From assembly GCF_015244705.1 (NCBI RefSeq), contig NZ_JABCQF010000002.1, positions 310,001-374,000 on the forward strand: a DNA stretch of 64,000 nucleotides, given 5' to 3'. Each line of letters opens with the position of its first letter. Within the stretch, counting starts at the first letter, position 1. Shown one piece after another: positions 46,916 to 55,589 of this stretch. The notes under the pieces were generated by a model that saw nothing but the letters and a program-made list of their open reading frames with translations, searched no databases and had not been told where the DNA came from. Origin of the DNA: Gluconobacter potus. GTDB lineage: Bacteria; Pseudomonadota; Alphaproteobacteria; Acetobacterales; Acetobacteraceae. The position numbers and the translations under genes are program-made.

Positions 46916-48139
46916 TCAGGCGATAGCGGAATTGGACGATTCTAGCCACCCAAGGACGCCATTTGCTGCGGCATAGGCCGTGGAAAAACAGCCCTGAAGC
47001 AGATAACCGCCCGTCGGTGCCTCCCAGTCCAGCATTTCACCTGCCACGAAAACCCCGGGGCGGGATTTCAGCATGAACCGCTCGTCCACGGCATCCTGCC
47101 GTATGCCGCCGGCTGTGGAGATGGCGCGATCAAGCGCGTCCATACCGATCAGTGGCAGGGGAAGGGCCTTGATTGTCTGGGCAAGCTGAAGAGGCGTGAC
47201 GTCTTTCGGGGTGGCGGATTTCAGAAGGTCACGGGAGGGGGCATCCAGCGACAGGGCCTTGCGAAGCCGGTTGCTCTGGCTCTCGCGTTCCCGCTGGGCC
47301 AACAGGCGTTTCAGGACGTCATCGACTGAAAGCGTGGGGCGGAGGTCGAGCGTAAGGACTGCGCGTCCTTCATTCAGGATGCTTTCCCGCAGATCTGCTG
47401 AAAGCGCGTAGAGTGCCGAGCCTTCCAGCCCGCGCGATGTGAGGGTCAGGTCGCCACGGGTCTGCCGCGTGCCGAAGGTCAAGCCAACGGAATGAAGCAC
47501 GCTGCCTTCGTGCCTTGCCGCAAAATCTGCGGCCCAGTCGGGCAGGAAACCACAATTCGCGGGGGCGAAAGGCGCTGTCTCATCCGTCATGAAATCCGCC
47601 CAGCGGCCGTCCGATCCCAGCCGGGACCAGCTTGCGCCCCCCATTGTGAGAACGGTCGCATCGGCTCTGACGGATGTCTGACCGTCCGCCGTGTCGAAGC
47701 GCAAAGTTGCGCCGTCCCAGCCGACAAAACGATGCCGGGTGTGGATCTGGACGCCCTGTTCGGCCAGTCGGCGGAGCCAGGCGCGCAACAGGGGAGAGGC
47801 TTTCATGGCCGTAGGGAAGACACGCCCTGAGGAGCCGGAAAAGCAGGCCTGTCCAAGTCCCTCGGCCCATTCTGTTAAAGCGGATGGCGAAAACGCGCGG
47901 ATGGCGGGTTCGAGCCAGTCCTGTGCTTTGCCATAGCGGCTCAGAAAACAGTCCAGCGGCTCCGAATGGGTCAGGTTCAGGCCGCTGCGTCCTGCCATGA
48001 GCAGCTTGCGTCCCACGCTTGGCATCCGGTCGAAAACCTGCACCTTACATCCCCGCGCGGACAGGATTTCTGCCGCGAACAGTCCGGCGGGACCGGCTCC
48101 TATAATGGCGATGGATGGGGGAGGGGGCGCAGCATTCAT
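46916..48139 (-). CDS. HI0933-like flavoprotein (BaiN/TIGR03862-type)
   Basis: The 407-residue FAD protein has a Rossmann motif GAGPAG at 14-19, followed by VGRKLLMAGRSGLNLTHSE, which is the signature of the HI0933/YhiN family. A GGASWSRLGSDG block and a C-terminal AGEMLDWEAPTGGYLLQGC FAD-binding segment complete the match. The family's reaction is unknown; it may reduce a small substrate. I place the start at ATG 48139. It is divergent from panC with 74 bases between, and four bases upstream of the HerA-like ATPase start. Confidence 0.87.
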   Translation of the reverse strand: MNAAPPPPSIAIIGAGPAGLFAAEILSARGCKVQVFDRMPSVGRKLLMAGRSGLNLTHSEPLDCFLSRYGKAQDWLEPAIRAFSPSALTEWAEGLGQACFSGSSGRVFPTAMKASPLLRAWLRRLAEQGVQIHTRHRFVGWDGATLRFDTADGQTSVRADATVLTMGGASWSRLGSDGRWADFMTDETAPFAPANCGFLPDWAADFAARHEGSVLHSVGLTFGTRQTRGDLTLTSRGLEGSALYALSADLRESILNEGRAVLTLDLRPTLSVDDVLKRLLAQRERESQSNRLRKALSLDAPSRDLLKSATPKDVTPLQLAQTIKALPLPLIGMDALDRAISTAGGIRQDAVDERFMLKSRPGVFVAGEMLDWEAPTGGYLLQGCFSTAYAAANGVLGWLESSNSAIA

Positions 48140-48213
48140 AAGCGCCTGATTGCCATGTGGAGCAGGGTTTGTCAGGCTCCGCGCCCGCAGTTCTGGCGGG
48201 AAAGGAACATGAC

Positions 48214-49041
48214 ATGCAGGTTTTTGAGACAATCGGCGCGTTCCGCGCTGCGCGGACGGCCTATCCGACCCTCGGTTTCGTTCCGACCATGGGGTTTCTG
48301 CATGAAGGCCATCTCGGACTGGTCCGGCGGGCTAAGGCGGAAAACGGCGCGGTGGCGGTCAGTATTTTCGTTAATCCCACACAGTTCGGCCCGAATGAGG
48401 ACTATGCGTCCTATCCGCGCGATCCCGAGCGAGATCTGGCGCTTCTGAAAGAGGCCGGGGCCGATCTGGCGTTTCTGCCAACGCCCGATATGCTCTATCC
48501 ACCGGGTTCTGTCACCCGGATTGAAGTCGGCGGTGTAGCAGAAGAACTCGAAGGCCAGTCCCGTCCCGGACATTTCTCCGGTGTGGCGACGGTGGTCACC
48601 AAACTGTTCAACATCGTCCAGCCGCAGCGGGCTTATTTCGGGCAGAAAGATGCCCAGCAATGCGCGGTTGTGCGCCGCTTCGTGGCGGATCTGGATATTC
48701 CGGTTGAAATCGTGGTCTGCGATATTGCGCGTGAAGCGGATGGGCTTGCGCGTTCCAGCCGTAATGTGCGCCTGACAGCCGAAAACCGTCAGAAAGCTCC
48801 GGCCCTGTTTCGGGCTTTGCAGGAAGCCACGCGGCTGTTCCGTAATGGCGAGCGGGATGTGGACGTTTTGGAAAATGCCATGCGCGCGGTCCTGACCGAA
48901 GCCGGACTTCCGGATATCGACTATGCGACGGTTGTGAACGCAGACACGTTCCGCCGCGAACAGCCTTGTTCCGATAACGCTCTGGCGCTTCTGGCCGTGC
49001 GGGCCGGGGAGGTCCGGCTGATCGACAACATGCCGCTTTGA
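48214..49041 (+). CDS. panC: Pantothenate synthetase
   Basis: PanC joins pantoate and beta-alanine with ATP to make pantothenate. The 275-residue enzyme begins MQVFETIGAFRAAR and has the HIGH-like nucleotide motif PTMGFLHEGH with His30 and His33, the FVNPTQFGPNEDYASYPR block and GQKDAQQCAVVRR (ATP/pantoate site). The ATG at 48214 has an AAAGGAAC ribosome site; a longer start at 48157 would add an unconserved stretch. panB is not in the window. Confidence 0.95.
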   Translation: MQVFETIGAFRAARTAYPTLGFVPTMGFLHEGHLGLVRRAKAENGAVAVSIFVNPTQFGPNEDYASYPRDPERDLALLKEAGADLAFLPTPDMLYPPGSVTRIEVGGVAEELEGQSRPGHFSGVATVVTKLFNIVQPQRAYFGQKDAQQCAVVRRFVADLDIPVEIVVCDIAREADGLARSSRNVRLTAENRQKAPALFRALQEATRLFRNGERDVDVLENAMRAVLTEAGLPDIDYATVVNADTFRREQPCSDNALALLAVRAGEVRLIDNMPL

Positions 49042-49067
49042 GTTGCTCACCCTTCGTGCGGTATAAG
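49038..49067 (+). promoter_or_regulatory. Putative promoter of ade
   Basis: TTGAGT (49038-49043) and TATAAG (49062-49067) are separated by 18 bases. The -35 element overlaps the panC stop codon. A GGAGG ribosome site at 49086-49090 follows, nine bases before the ade start. Confidence 0.4.
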
Positions 49068-49099
49068 CATGCACTGCTGACGTACGGAGGATTTCAGGC

Positions 49100-50797
49100 A
49101 TGCAGAAAACCATCATGCGTCGCGTGGCCCAGGGTCAGGGCCACGAACCCGCCGATCTGGTCATCCGCAATGTCCGGCTGTTCGATCTGGTCACGGGCGA
49201 TCTTATCCCGACCGATATCGCCATCTGCGGCGATCGGATCGTCGGGACTTACGGTGAATACGAAGGCGTCCGGATGATCGATGGTGCGGGCCGGATCGCC
49301 GTACCGGGCTTCATCGACACCCATCTGCACGTTGAATCTTCGCTCGTCACACCCTTCGAGTTCGATCGCTGTGTGCTGCCGCATGGTGTGACGACGGCCA
49401 TCTGCGATCCGCATGAAATGGCCAATGTGCTGGGGCGTGCGGCGTTCGATTATTTTCTGGCTGCCGCCGAGCGGACCATCATGGATCTGCGCGTCAACCT
49501 GTCGAGCTGCGTGCCGGCGACGTCCATGGAGACATCGGGCGCGGTTCTGAACGTGGATGATCTGCTGGCCTATCGGGACCATCAGAAAGTGATCGGTCTG
49601 GCCGAATTCATGAACATCCCAGGCGTTCTGAACGGCGATCCGGGCTGTGTGGACAAGCTGGCGGCCTTTGCGGACGGGCATATCGACGGTCACGCACCGC
49701 TCATGCGCGGCAAGGCCCTGAACGGCTATCTGGCGGCTGGTATTTCAACCGACCACGAAGCCACGGCTGCTGATGAAGCGCTGGAAAAAGTCCGCAAGGG
49801 CATGACGGTCCTGATCCGGGAAGGATCGGTCTGCAAGGATCTTGAAGCGCTGGTGCCGCTGCTGAACGTCGCGACTTCGCCGTTCTTCGCGTTCTGCACT
49901 GATGACCGCAATCCGCTTGAAATCGCCCATGAGGGCCACTTGGATTTCCTGATCCGCCGGGCCATCGAACTGGGCGTGGAGCCGCTGGCTGCGTATCGTG
50001 CCGCATCCCTGTCTGCGGCCACAGCTTTTGGCCTGAAGGATCGTGGACAGATCGCGCCGGGGAAACGGGCCGATATCGTCCTGCTCGATGATCTTGAGCG
50101 CTGTCAGGTGTCGGACGTCATTTCCGCCGGTCGTCTGGTGAATGATGCGCTGTTCGCAGGCCGCGAGATCGTATCGCCTGTCGGGCTGGAGAGCGTGAAA
50201 CTGCCGCGTCCGGTCATCGCGCAGGACATGGTGGTTGAGGGCAGCGGGAAAGACCGCCCTGTCATGGGGGTCATTCCGGGCCAGATCATTACGGATTTCC
50301 TGCGGCTCGATCTGCCTGAAGACCATGGCCACGTTCTGCCGGATCTGGAACAGGATGTCGCCAAGGTCTGCGTCGTGGCGCGGCATGGGCATAACGACAA
50401 TATCGGGCGCGGTTTCGTGCGGGGTTTTGGCCTGAAAGAAGGCGCGCTGGCGTCGTCCGTCGGCCATGACAGCCACAATATCTGCGTTGTCGGAACCAGT
50501 GACTCCGACATGGCCTGTGCGGTGAACCATCTGGAAAAAACCGGTGGTGGCTTCGTGGCGGTCCGCAATGGACAGGTTCTGGCGGACCTGCGTCTTCCGG
50601 TCGCCGGCCTGATGAGCGATGCGCCTTACGAGCAGGTCCGCGATGAGCTCATCATCCTGCGCAAGGCGGCGAAGACGATGGGCGTTGTTCTGGAAGAGCC
50701 GTTTCTGCAACTGGCCTTCCTGCCGCTACCCGTGATTCCTCATCTCAAGATTACGGATTTCGGGATGATCGATGTCCGGACCATGAGCATAGTCTGA
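49100..50797 (+). CDS. ade: Adenine deaminase (Ade type)
   Basis: Ade converts adenine to hypoxanthine and ammonia in purine salvage. The 565-residue protein belongs to the amidohydrolase superfamily and is the long Ade type, not the shorter adenosine-deaminase-like form. DTHLHVESS with metal ligands His75 and His77 is near the N-terminus; TTAICDPHEMANVLG and HDSHNICVVGTSDSDM are further Ade blocks. The C-terminal third (GFGLKEGALASSVGHD) is specific to this family. It has its own promoter-like element and strong ribosome site. Confidence 0.95.
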   Translation: MQKTIMRRVAQGQGHEPADLVIRNVRLFDLVTGDLIPTDIAICGDRIVGTYGEYEGVRMIDGAGRIAVPGFIDTHLHVESSLVTPFEFDRCVLPHGVTTAICDPHEMANVLGRAAFDYFLAAAERTIMDLRVNLSSCVPATSMETSGAVLNVDDLLAYRDHQKVIGLAEFMNIPGVLNGDPGCVDKLAAFADGHIDGHAPLMRGKALNGYLAAGISTDHEATAADEALEKVRKGMTVLIREGSVCKDLEALVPLLNVATSPFFAFCTDDRNPLEIAHEGHLDFLIRRAIELGVEPLAAYRAASLSAATAFGLKDRGQIAPGKRADIVLLDDLERCQVSDVISAGRLVNDALFAGREIVSPVGLESVKLPRPVIAQDMVVEGSGKDRPVMGVIPGQIITDFLRLDLPEDHGHVLPDLEQDVAKVCVVARHGHNDNIGRGFVRGFGLKEGALASSVGHDSHNICVVGTSDSDMACAVNHLEKTGGGFVAVRNGQVLADLRLPVAGLMSDAPYEQVRDELIILRKAAKTMGVVLEEPFLQLAFLPLPVIPHLKITDFGMIDVRTMSIV

Positions 50798-50882
50798 AAC
50801 AGGAAAAGGAAGTCTCGGCCTGAGATTGATCTCGGTCGGGACAGCCACGCTGATCAGGCAGAGTGTATCTGGTTTTGGGGAG

Positions 50883-50959
50883 TGGTGGACCTGACGCGAT
50901 TCGAACGCGTGACCTTTGCCTTCGGAGGGCAACGCTCTATCCAGCTGAGCTACAGGTCC
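50883..50959 (-). tRNA. tRNA-Arg (anticodon CCG)
   Basis: On the minus strand the cloverleaf is complete: acceptor GGACCTG pairs with CAGGTCC, D stem GCTC/GAGC, anticodon stem TTGCC/GGCAA with loop CTCCGAA (anticodon CCG, reading CGG), T arm ACGCG-TTCGAAT-CGCGT, discriminator A and an encoded CCA end. CGG is a common Arg codon in this GC-rich genome. Confidence 0.97.
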
Positions 50960-51046
50960 ATGCGCCCTCAGATAACTGCTTCGGCGACAGATTGCCAGCC
51001 CTCTTTTTTGAAAGTTCTGTCGTCCGGACATACGCTTGGCAGAAGG

Positions 51047-52081
51047 TCATGGAAAAGTCTGTGTCTGGGCGGTGGCCTGCCATGCGGCAGCGGCGATATC
51101 GCCGCCTGATGGCAGGAAGCGGTCGGGGTCTGCCAGCCACGAGACGGCATCCTGTGCTGCGCCCCGGTGGTCCCGGCTGAGAAGATGATGGGCGCCGGGC
51201 AGTTCGTCGATCCGCGTGTCGGGGGGCAGTTTGCGGAGCAGGCGCGCCGTGAAGGGTGGGAGGACGAACTGGTCACGGCCACCAAAAATAATGAGCAGCG
51301 GGATCCGGGCCCGGGGGGCGGCCTTGTAGGCGGCCTGCATCAGCAGGGTCAGGCCATAGAGCGGGTGGAGCGTCGAATTGTGCAGGGTGAGGGGATCGAA
51401 ATACATCCGCCGCAGGGCCTTGAGGTTGTCGCTTGCAACCCGGTGACCGGGAACGGCCGATCCGTCGAGCTTCCAGTGCGGGGTCAGGAGATCAAGACCA
51501 CCCAGAATGCTCTCCCAGGGCTGACCGATATCGAGCGCCGCAGGGGCAAGCAGGATTGTACTGCTGATATGGGGCGTGTCTGTCGCGGCCAGAAGCAGGG
51601 CTATGGCGCCCCCCATGCTTTCTCCCATGACGTGAATGGGTGTGCCGGGATAGCGGGTGTGTAGCCAGAGCACCTGTTCGCGGGCGTCCTGCACCAGTCT
51701 GGCCGTGCTGCTCCATCCACCCCGGTCCGCAGTTCCGCCAAAGCCCCGGATGTCCGGCGCGGCGAGCGTAAAGCCCTGGGACGTGAAAGCCGGTGCGGCG
51801 AACTCCCAGGCATCCCGGCTGTCGCCGTAACCATGCAGGGCCAGAATGATGCCGCGGGGGCTGGGTGTGAGGGCCGGATACAGTCGCAGGGGAATATGGG
51901 CGCCATCCGACATGTCGAGTGTGAGTGTCGGGGGGATGAGGGCCGTTTCCTGTGCTGTCGGATGCAGGTCCGGAATATGGGGTGCCGTGCAGCCTTGTAG
52001 CGCCAGCGGGGTCATCAGGCAGAGCAGTCCGAAGGAAAGACGTCCGAGGCGGTTTGAAACGGAAGGGAATGAGCCTATCAT
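51047..52081 (-). CDS. Alpha/beta-hydrolase lipoprotein (lysophospholipase-like)
   Basis: The 344-residue precursor has a lipobox LALQGC (Cys31), so it is predicted to be anchored in the outer or inner membrane. The hydrolase domain carries LALHGYGDSRDAWE (oxyanion loop), nucleophile elbow GESMGG near residue 150, a late Asp in IIFGGRDQFVLP and His in GAHHLLSRDH, i.e. a complete Ser-Asp-His triad. It resembles PldB/monoacylglycerol-lipase-type serine hydrolases. The substrate is unknown. It is divergent from polA with 51 bases between; the start at ATG 52081 has only a weak ribosome site. Confidence 0.86.
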   Translation of the reverse strand: MIGSFPSVSNRLGRLSFGLLCLMTPLALQGCTAPHIPDLHPTAQETALIPPTLTLDMSDGAHIPLRLYPALTPSPRGIILALHGYGDSRDAWEFAAPAFTSQGFTLAAPDIRGFGGTADRGGWSSTARLVQDAREQVLWLHTRYPGTPIHVMGESMGGAIALLLAATDTPHISSTILLAPAALDIGQPWESILGGLDLLTPHWKLDGSAVPGHRVASDNLKALRRMYFDPLTLHNSTLHPLYGLTLLMQAAYKAAPRARIPLLIIFGGRDQFVLPPFTARLLRKLPPDTRIDELPGAHHLLSRDHRGAAQDAVSWLADPDRFLPSGGDIAAAAWQATAQTQTFP

Positions 52082-52132
52082 CACGGATGATTTTAGAACG
52101 TCCGCTCCTTCGGGGCGAGAAGGGAGACATTC

Positions 52133-54967
52133 GTGCCGCCAGAAAAACCTGATCTGGGAAAAGCCGATCTGGAAAAGCCTCATCTGGTACTGATCGACGG
52201 GTCCGGTTTCATCTTCCGCGCGTTCCATGCCCTGCCGCCGATGAGCAGCCCCCAGGGTGTGCCGGTCAATGCGGTCTATGGCTTTACGAATATGCTGGCG
52301 CGTCTGCTGCGGGACCATGTGGGAACGCATCTGGCCGTGATCTTCGATGCCGGCCGCACGACGTTCCGCAACGAGATCTATCCACAGTACAAGGCGCACC
52401 GGCCGGAAGCTCCGGAAGACCTGCGCCCGCAGTTCGGTCTGATCCGCGATGCCACGGCGGCTTTCAACGTGCCGTCGATCGAGCTTGCCGGATGGGAAGC
52501 GGATGACCTTCTCGCAGCCTATGCAAAAGCGGCCGTGGAAGCGGGTGGCTGCTGCACCATCATTTCGTCCGACAAGGATCTGATGCAGCTCGTGCGTCCC
52601 GGCGTTGAGCTGATGGACCCGATGAAGCAGAAGCCGATCCGCGAGGCCGAGGTCGAGGCCAAGTTCGGTGTCCGTCCCGATCAGGTCGTGGACGTACAGG
52701 CTCTGATGGGGGATTCGACTGACAATGTTCCCGGTGTGCCCGGCATTGGTCCGAAAGGTGCGGCGCAGCTCGTAAACGAGTACGGCACGCTGGAGCAGAT
52801 CCTCGCCGCCGCGCCGGGCATGAAGGCGTCCAAGCGGCGTGACAATCTGATCGAGCATGCCGATGCCGCGCGCATGTCGCGCAGACTGGTGTTGCTGGAC
52901 GATAACGCGCCGATGCCTCAGCCGATCAGTGAGCTCGGCTGCCGCGAGCCTGTTCGAGAGACCCTGCGGGACTGGCTGGAAGAAATGGGATTCCATTCCA
53001 CCATCCAGCGGATGGGGCTGGGTCTGGCCGCAAAGCCGCGCCCGTTCACACGCCAGATTGTCCGGCCCGAGGACAAGGCGGCTGCACGGGATGAGGTTGC
53101 GGCCGTCACGATCCCCGATGCGCCTTATGGTCCGTACGAGACCGTGACGGACATGGACGCGCTGGACCGCTGGATTGCGGACGCGCGGGCCGCGGGCGTG
53201 GTGGCCGTCGATACCGAGACGGACAGTCTCAATGCGCGGCAGGCCAATATGGTCGGGCTGTCGCTGTCGGTTGCGCCGGGGAAGGCCTGTTATGTGCCGT
53301 TCCTGCACGAAACCATACGCGATCTTCTGGAAGAAGATTCGACCGGGGAAGCTTTCGTTCGGCAGCTGGATCGGAGCGAGGCACTGGAACGTCTGGTCCC
53401 GCTGCTTCGGGATCCATCCGTCCTGAAGGTTTTCCAGAACGCGAAATACGATCTGACCGTCTTTCGCGGCGCGGGTGTTCCCGAGATCACGCCCATCGAC
53501 GACACGATGCTGATTTCCTACGCCCAGTCCGCCGGTGAGCACGGGCAGGGCATGGATGAGCTGTCGGAACTGCACCTGGGCCACACGCCTGTTACCTATG
53601 ATTCCGTGACGGGAACGGGGCGCAAGCGTATTCCGTTCGCGCAGGTGGCAATCGAAGCCGCGACCGCCTATGCCGCCGAGGATGCTGACGTGACGTTGCG
53701 TCTGTGGCAGGTGCTGCGTCCGCAGTTGCGGACCCGTCAGGCGCTGGCGCTGTATGAGGAAATCGAGCGTCCGCTGATCCAGATCCTGACGGATATGGAA
53801 GATGTCGGCATCAAGGTGGACGCTACCGAACTGCGCCGCATGTCCGTTGATTTTGCTGAGCGTATGGCGACGATCGAGCAGGAAATCCACGAGCAGGTCG
53901 GGCGGAGCTTCAATGTCGGCTCCCCCAAGCAGCTTGGCGAAATCCTGTTCGATGAAATGGGTCTGCCCGGCGGCAAGCGGACGAAGAGCGGAAGCTGGGG
54001 CACGGATTCCGGGGTGCTGGAATCCCTGGCCGAGCAGGGGCATGAACTGCCGCAGAAAATCCTGGCCTGGCGTCAGCTTGCCAAGCTGAAATCCACCTAT
54101 GCCGATGCGCTGGTCCAGCAGATGGATCAGGACACGCAGCGGGTTCACACGTCCTTTCAGATGGCCATCACCACGACGGGGCGGCTGTCTTCGAACGAGC
54201 CGAACCTTCAGAACATTCCCATCCGCACCGAAGAAGGTGCGCGCATCCGCAAGGCGTTCGTCGCCGCTCCCGGGTGCGTTCTGCTGTCCGCGGATTACAG
54301 CCAGATCGAACTGCGCCTTCTGGCCCATGTCGCAAAGATTGAACCGCTGCTTGAGGCGTTCCGTCTGGGGCAGGACATTCATGCCCGCACGGCATCCGAA
54401 GTGTTCGGCATTCCCCTTGAAGGCATGGACCCGCTGACCCGTCGCCGGGCCAAGGCCATCAATTTCGGCATCATTTACGGCATTTCGGCTTTCGGTCTGG
54501 CGCAGCAGCTCCAGATTTCGCCGGGCGAGGCGCGCTCCTATATCGACGCCTATTTCGCCCGCTATCCCGGCATCCGCGCCTATATGGAGCGGACCAAGGA
54601 AGAGGCGAAAAAGCATGGCTATGTCACGACGCCGTTCGGGCGCCGCTGCTATGTGCCGGGCATCACCGAGAAGAACGGTGCCCGCCGCGCCTATGCCGAG
54701 CGTCAGGCCATCAACGCGCCGCTTCAGGGAGGCGCTGCGGACATCATCAAGCGCGCCATGGTCCATCTGGCGCGGCGTCTGCCGGCGACGGGTCTGAAGG
54801 CGAAAATGGTTCTTCAGGTGCACGATGAACTGCTCTTCGAAGTCGAGGAGCAGGATGCAAAGGCGCTGGCGGATTTCGTTCGCACGGAAATGGAAGGGGC
54901 CGCCAAACTCGACGTGGCCCTTGAAGTAGAAACCGGTATCGGCCCAAGCTGGGCTGACGCACATTAA
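52133..54967 (+). CDS. polA: DNA polymerase I
   Basis: The 944-residue protein has all three domains. The 5' nuclease (about 15-310) shows LIDGSGFIFRAFHALP and the helix-hairpin-helix GVPGIGPKGAAQL. The 3'-5' exonuclease (about 335-540) retains DTETDSL and a Tyr/Asp-containing AAEDADVTLRL, so proofreading is likely active. The polymerase has motif A SADYSQIELRLLAH, motif B RRRAKAINFGIIYG and motif C VHDELLFE. The start is GTG at 52133 after an AGGGAGAC site. It removes RNA primers and fills repair gaps. Confidence 0.97.
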   Translation: MPPEKPDLGKADLEKPHLVLIDGSGFIFRAFHALPPMSSPQGVPVNAVYGFTNMLARLLRDHVGTHLAVIFDAGRTTFRNEIYPQYKAHRPEAPEDLRPQFGLIRDATAAFNVPSIELAGWEADDLLAAYAKAAVEAGGCCTIISSDKDLMQLVRPGVELMDPMKQKPIREAEVEAKFGVRPDQVVDVQALMGDSTDNVPGVPGIGPKGAAQLVNEYGTLEQILAAAPGMKASKRRDNLIEHADAARMSRRLVLLDDNAPMPQPISELGCREPVRETLRDWLEEMGFHSTIQRMGLGLAAKPRPFTRQIVRPEDKAAARDEVAAVTIPDAPYGPYETVTDMDALDRWIADARAAGVVAVDTETDSLNARQANMVGLSLSVAPGKACYVPFLHETIRDLLEEDSTGEAFVRQLDRSEALERLVPLLRDPSVLKVFQNAKYDLTVFRGAGVPEITPIDDTMLISYAQSAGEHGQGMDELSELHLGHTPVTYDSVTGTGRKRIPFAQVAIEAATAYAAEDADVTLRLWQVLRPQLRTRQALALYEEIERPLIQILTDMEDVGIKVDATELRRMSVDFAERMATIEQEIHEQVGRSFNVGSPKQLGEILFDEMGLPGGKRTKSGSWGTDSGVLESLAEQGHELPQKILAWRQLAKLKSTYADALVQQMDQDTQRVHTSFQMAITTTGRLSSNEPNLQNIPIRTEEGARIRKAFVAAPGCVLLSADYSQIELRLLAHVAKIEPLLEAFRLGQDIHARTASEVFGIPLEGMDPLTRRRAKAINFGIIYGISAFGLAQQLQISPGEARSYIDAYFARYPGIRAYMERTKEEAKKHGYVTTPFGRRCYVPGITEKNGARRAYAERQAINAPLQGGAADIIKRAMVHLARRLPATGLKAKMVLQVHDELLFEVEEQDAKALADFVRTEMEGAAKLDVALEVETGIGPSWADAH

Positions 54968-54980
54968 AGACAGGAAGGTC

Positions 54981-55589
54981 ATGCAGACCAATCACGAACG
55001 CCGCAAGCGGGTCGGCAATCGCATCATCTGGAGCGTTCTCGCTGTGGCGGCCGTTCTGGGATATGTCGGCTTCCATCTTGCGTCCAATGGTGGTCCGGGC
55101 CTTCTGGTCCAGTCCAATGGCAATGAGGTCGGCGGCAGCTTCCGGCTGGACTCGCTGGGCGAGAGCACCGTCACCGAAGGCGATTTCCACAACACCTGGA
55201 TGCTGGTCTGGTTCTTCGATGCCAACTGCCCCGAGGACAAGTGCAAGCCCGTGCTGAAGAGCATGGAACAGGCGCTGGTCACACTCCGGGCCGAGGGGAT
55301 CCGCGTCTCGCCGCTGGCTGTCTCGCTCAATCCGTTCGACGAGGCTGACCCGCTCAAGGAATATGTCCTGCCTGTCGCACCGCATGTCATGCCGTTCACG
55401 GCCACGCCGAACATGATCAAGGCCATGACGGCCGAATATCATGCGCCGCTTCAGAAGGAAGGGGACCATTTCGTTCCCGCGCCGCAGATCGTCATCATGG
55501 ACCCGAATGCCCGTTATGCCGGCACCATTCCGGCTGATGGCAACGCAGATGCTCTGATCGCGCGTCTGCGTGAACTGGCGAAGCGCTGA
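54981..55589 (+). CDS. SCO1/SenC-like membrane-anchored thioredoxin-fold protein
   Basis: The 202-residue protein has one N-terminal membrane helix (about 15-33, IIWSVLAVAAVLGYVGFHLA) and a periplasmic domain that reads like SCO1/SenC: GGSFRLDSLGESTVTEGDF, then MLVWFFDANCPEDKC, then VSLNPFDEADPLKEYV, then a late DHFVPAPQIVIMDPNARY. SCO proteins deliver copper to or reduce thiols of heme-copper oxidases. Here the copper-site Cys pair is CxxxxC, one residue longer than the canonical CxxxC, so copper binding may differ. It lies 13 bases after polA and its stop touches the start of the next gene. Confidence 0.7.
   Translation: MQTNHERRKRVGNRIIWSVLAVAAVLGYVGFHLASNGGPGLLVQSNGNEVGGSFRLDSLGESTVTEGDFHNTWMLVWFFDANCPEDKCKPVLKSMEQALVTLRAEGIRVSPLAVSLNPFDEADPLKEYVLPVAPHVMPFTATPNMIKAMTAEYHAPLQKEGDHFVPAPQIVIMDPNARYAGTIPADGNADALIARLRELAKR

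Noticed and set aside
49042-49099. Purine riboswitch in front of ade
   Set aside because: The 58-base leader is too short for the aptamer and shows none of its conserved loops.
50883-50959. tRNA-Arg as an integration site of a genomic island
   Set aside because: No integrase, no repeated tRNA 3' end and no compositional shift are seen on either side.
52082-54991. Extension of the lipoprotein hydrolase gene far upstream, antisense to polA
   Set aside because: The in-frame extension has no domain and opposes polA; the hydrolase has its own lipoprotein signal starting at 52081.
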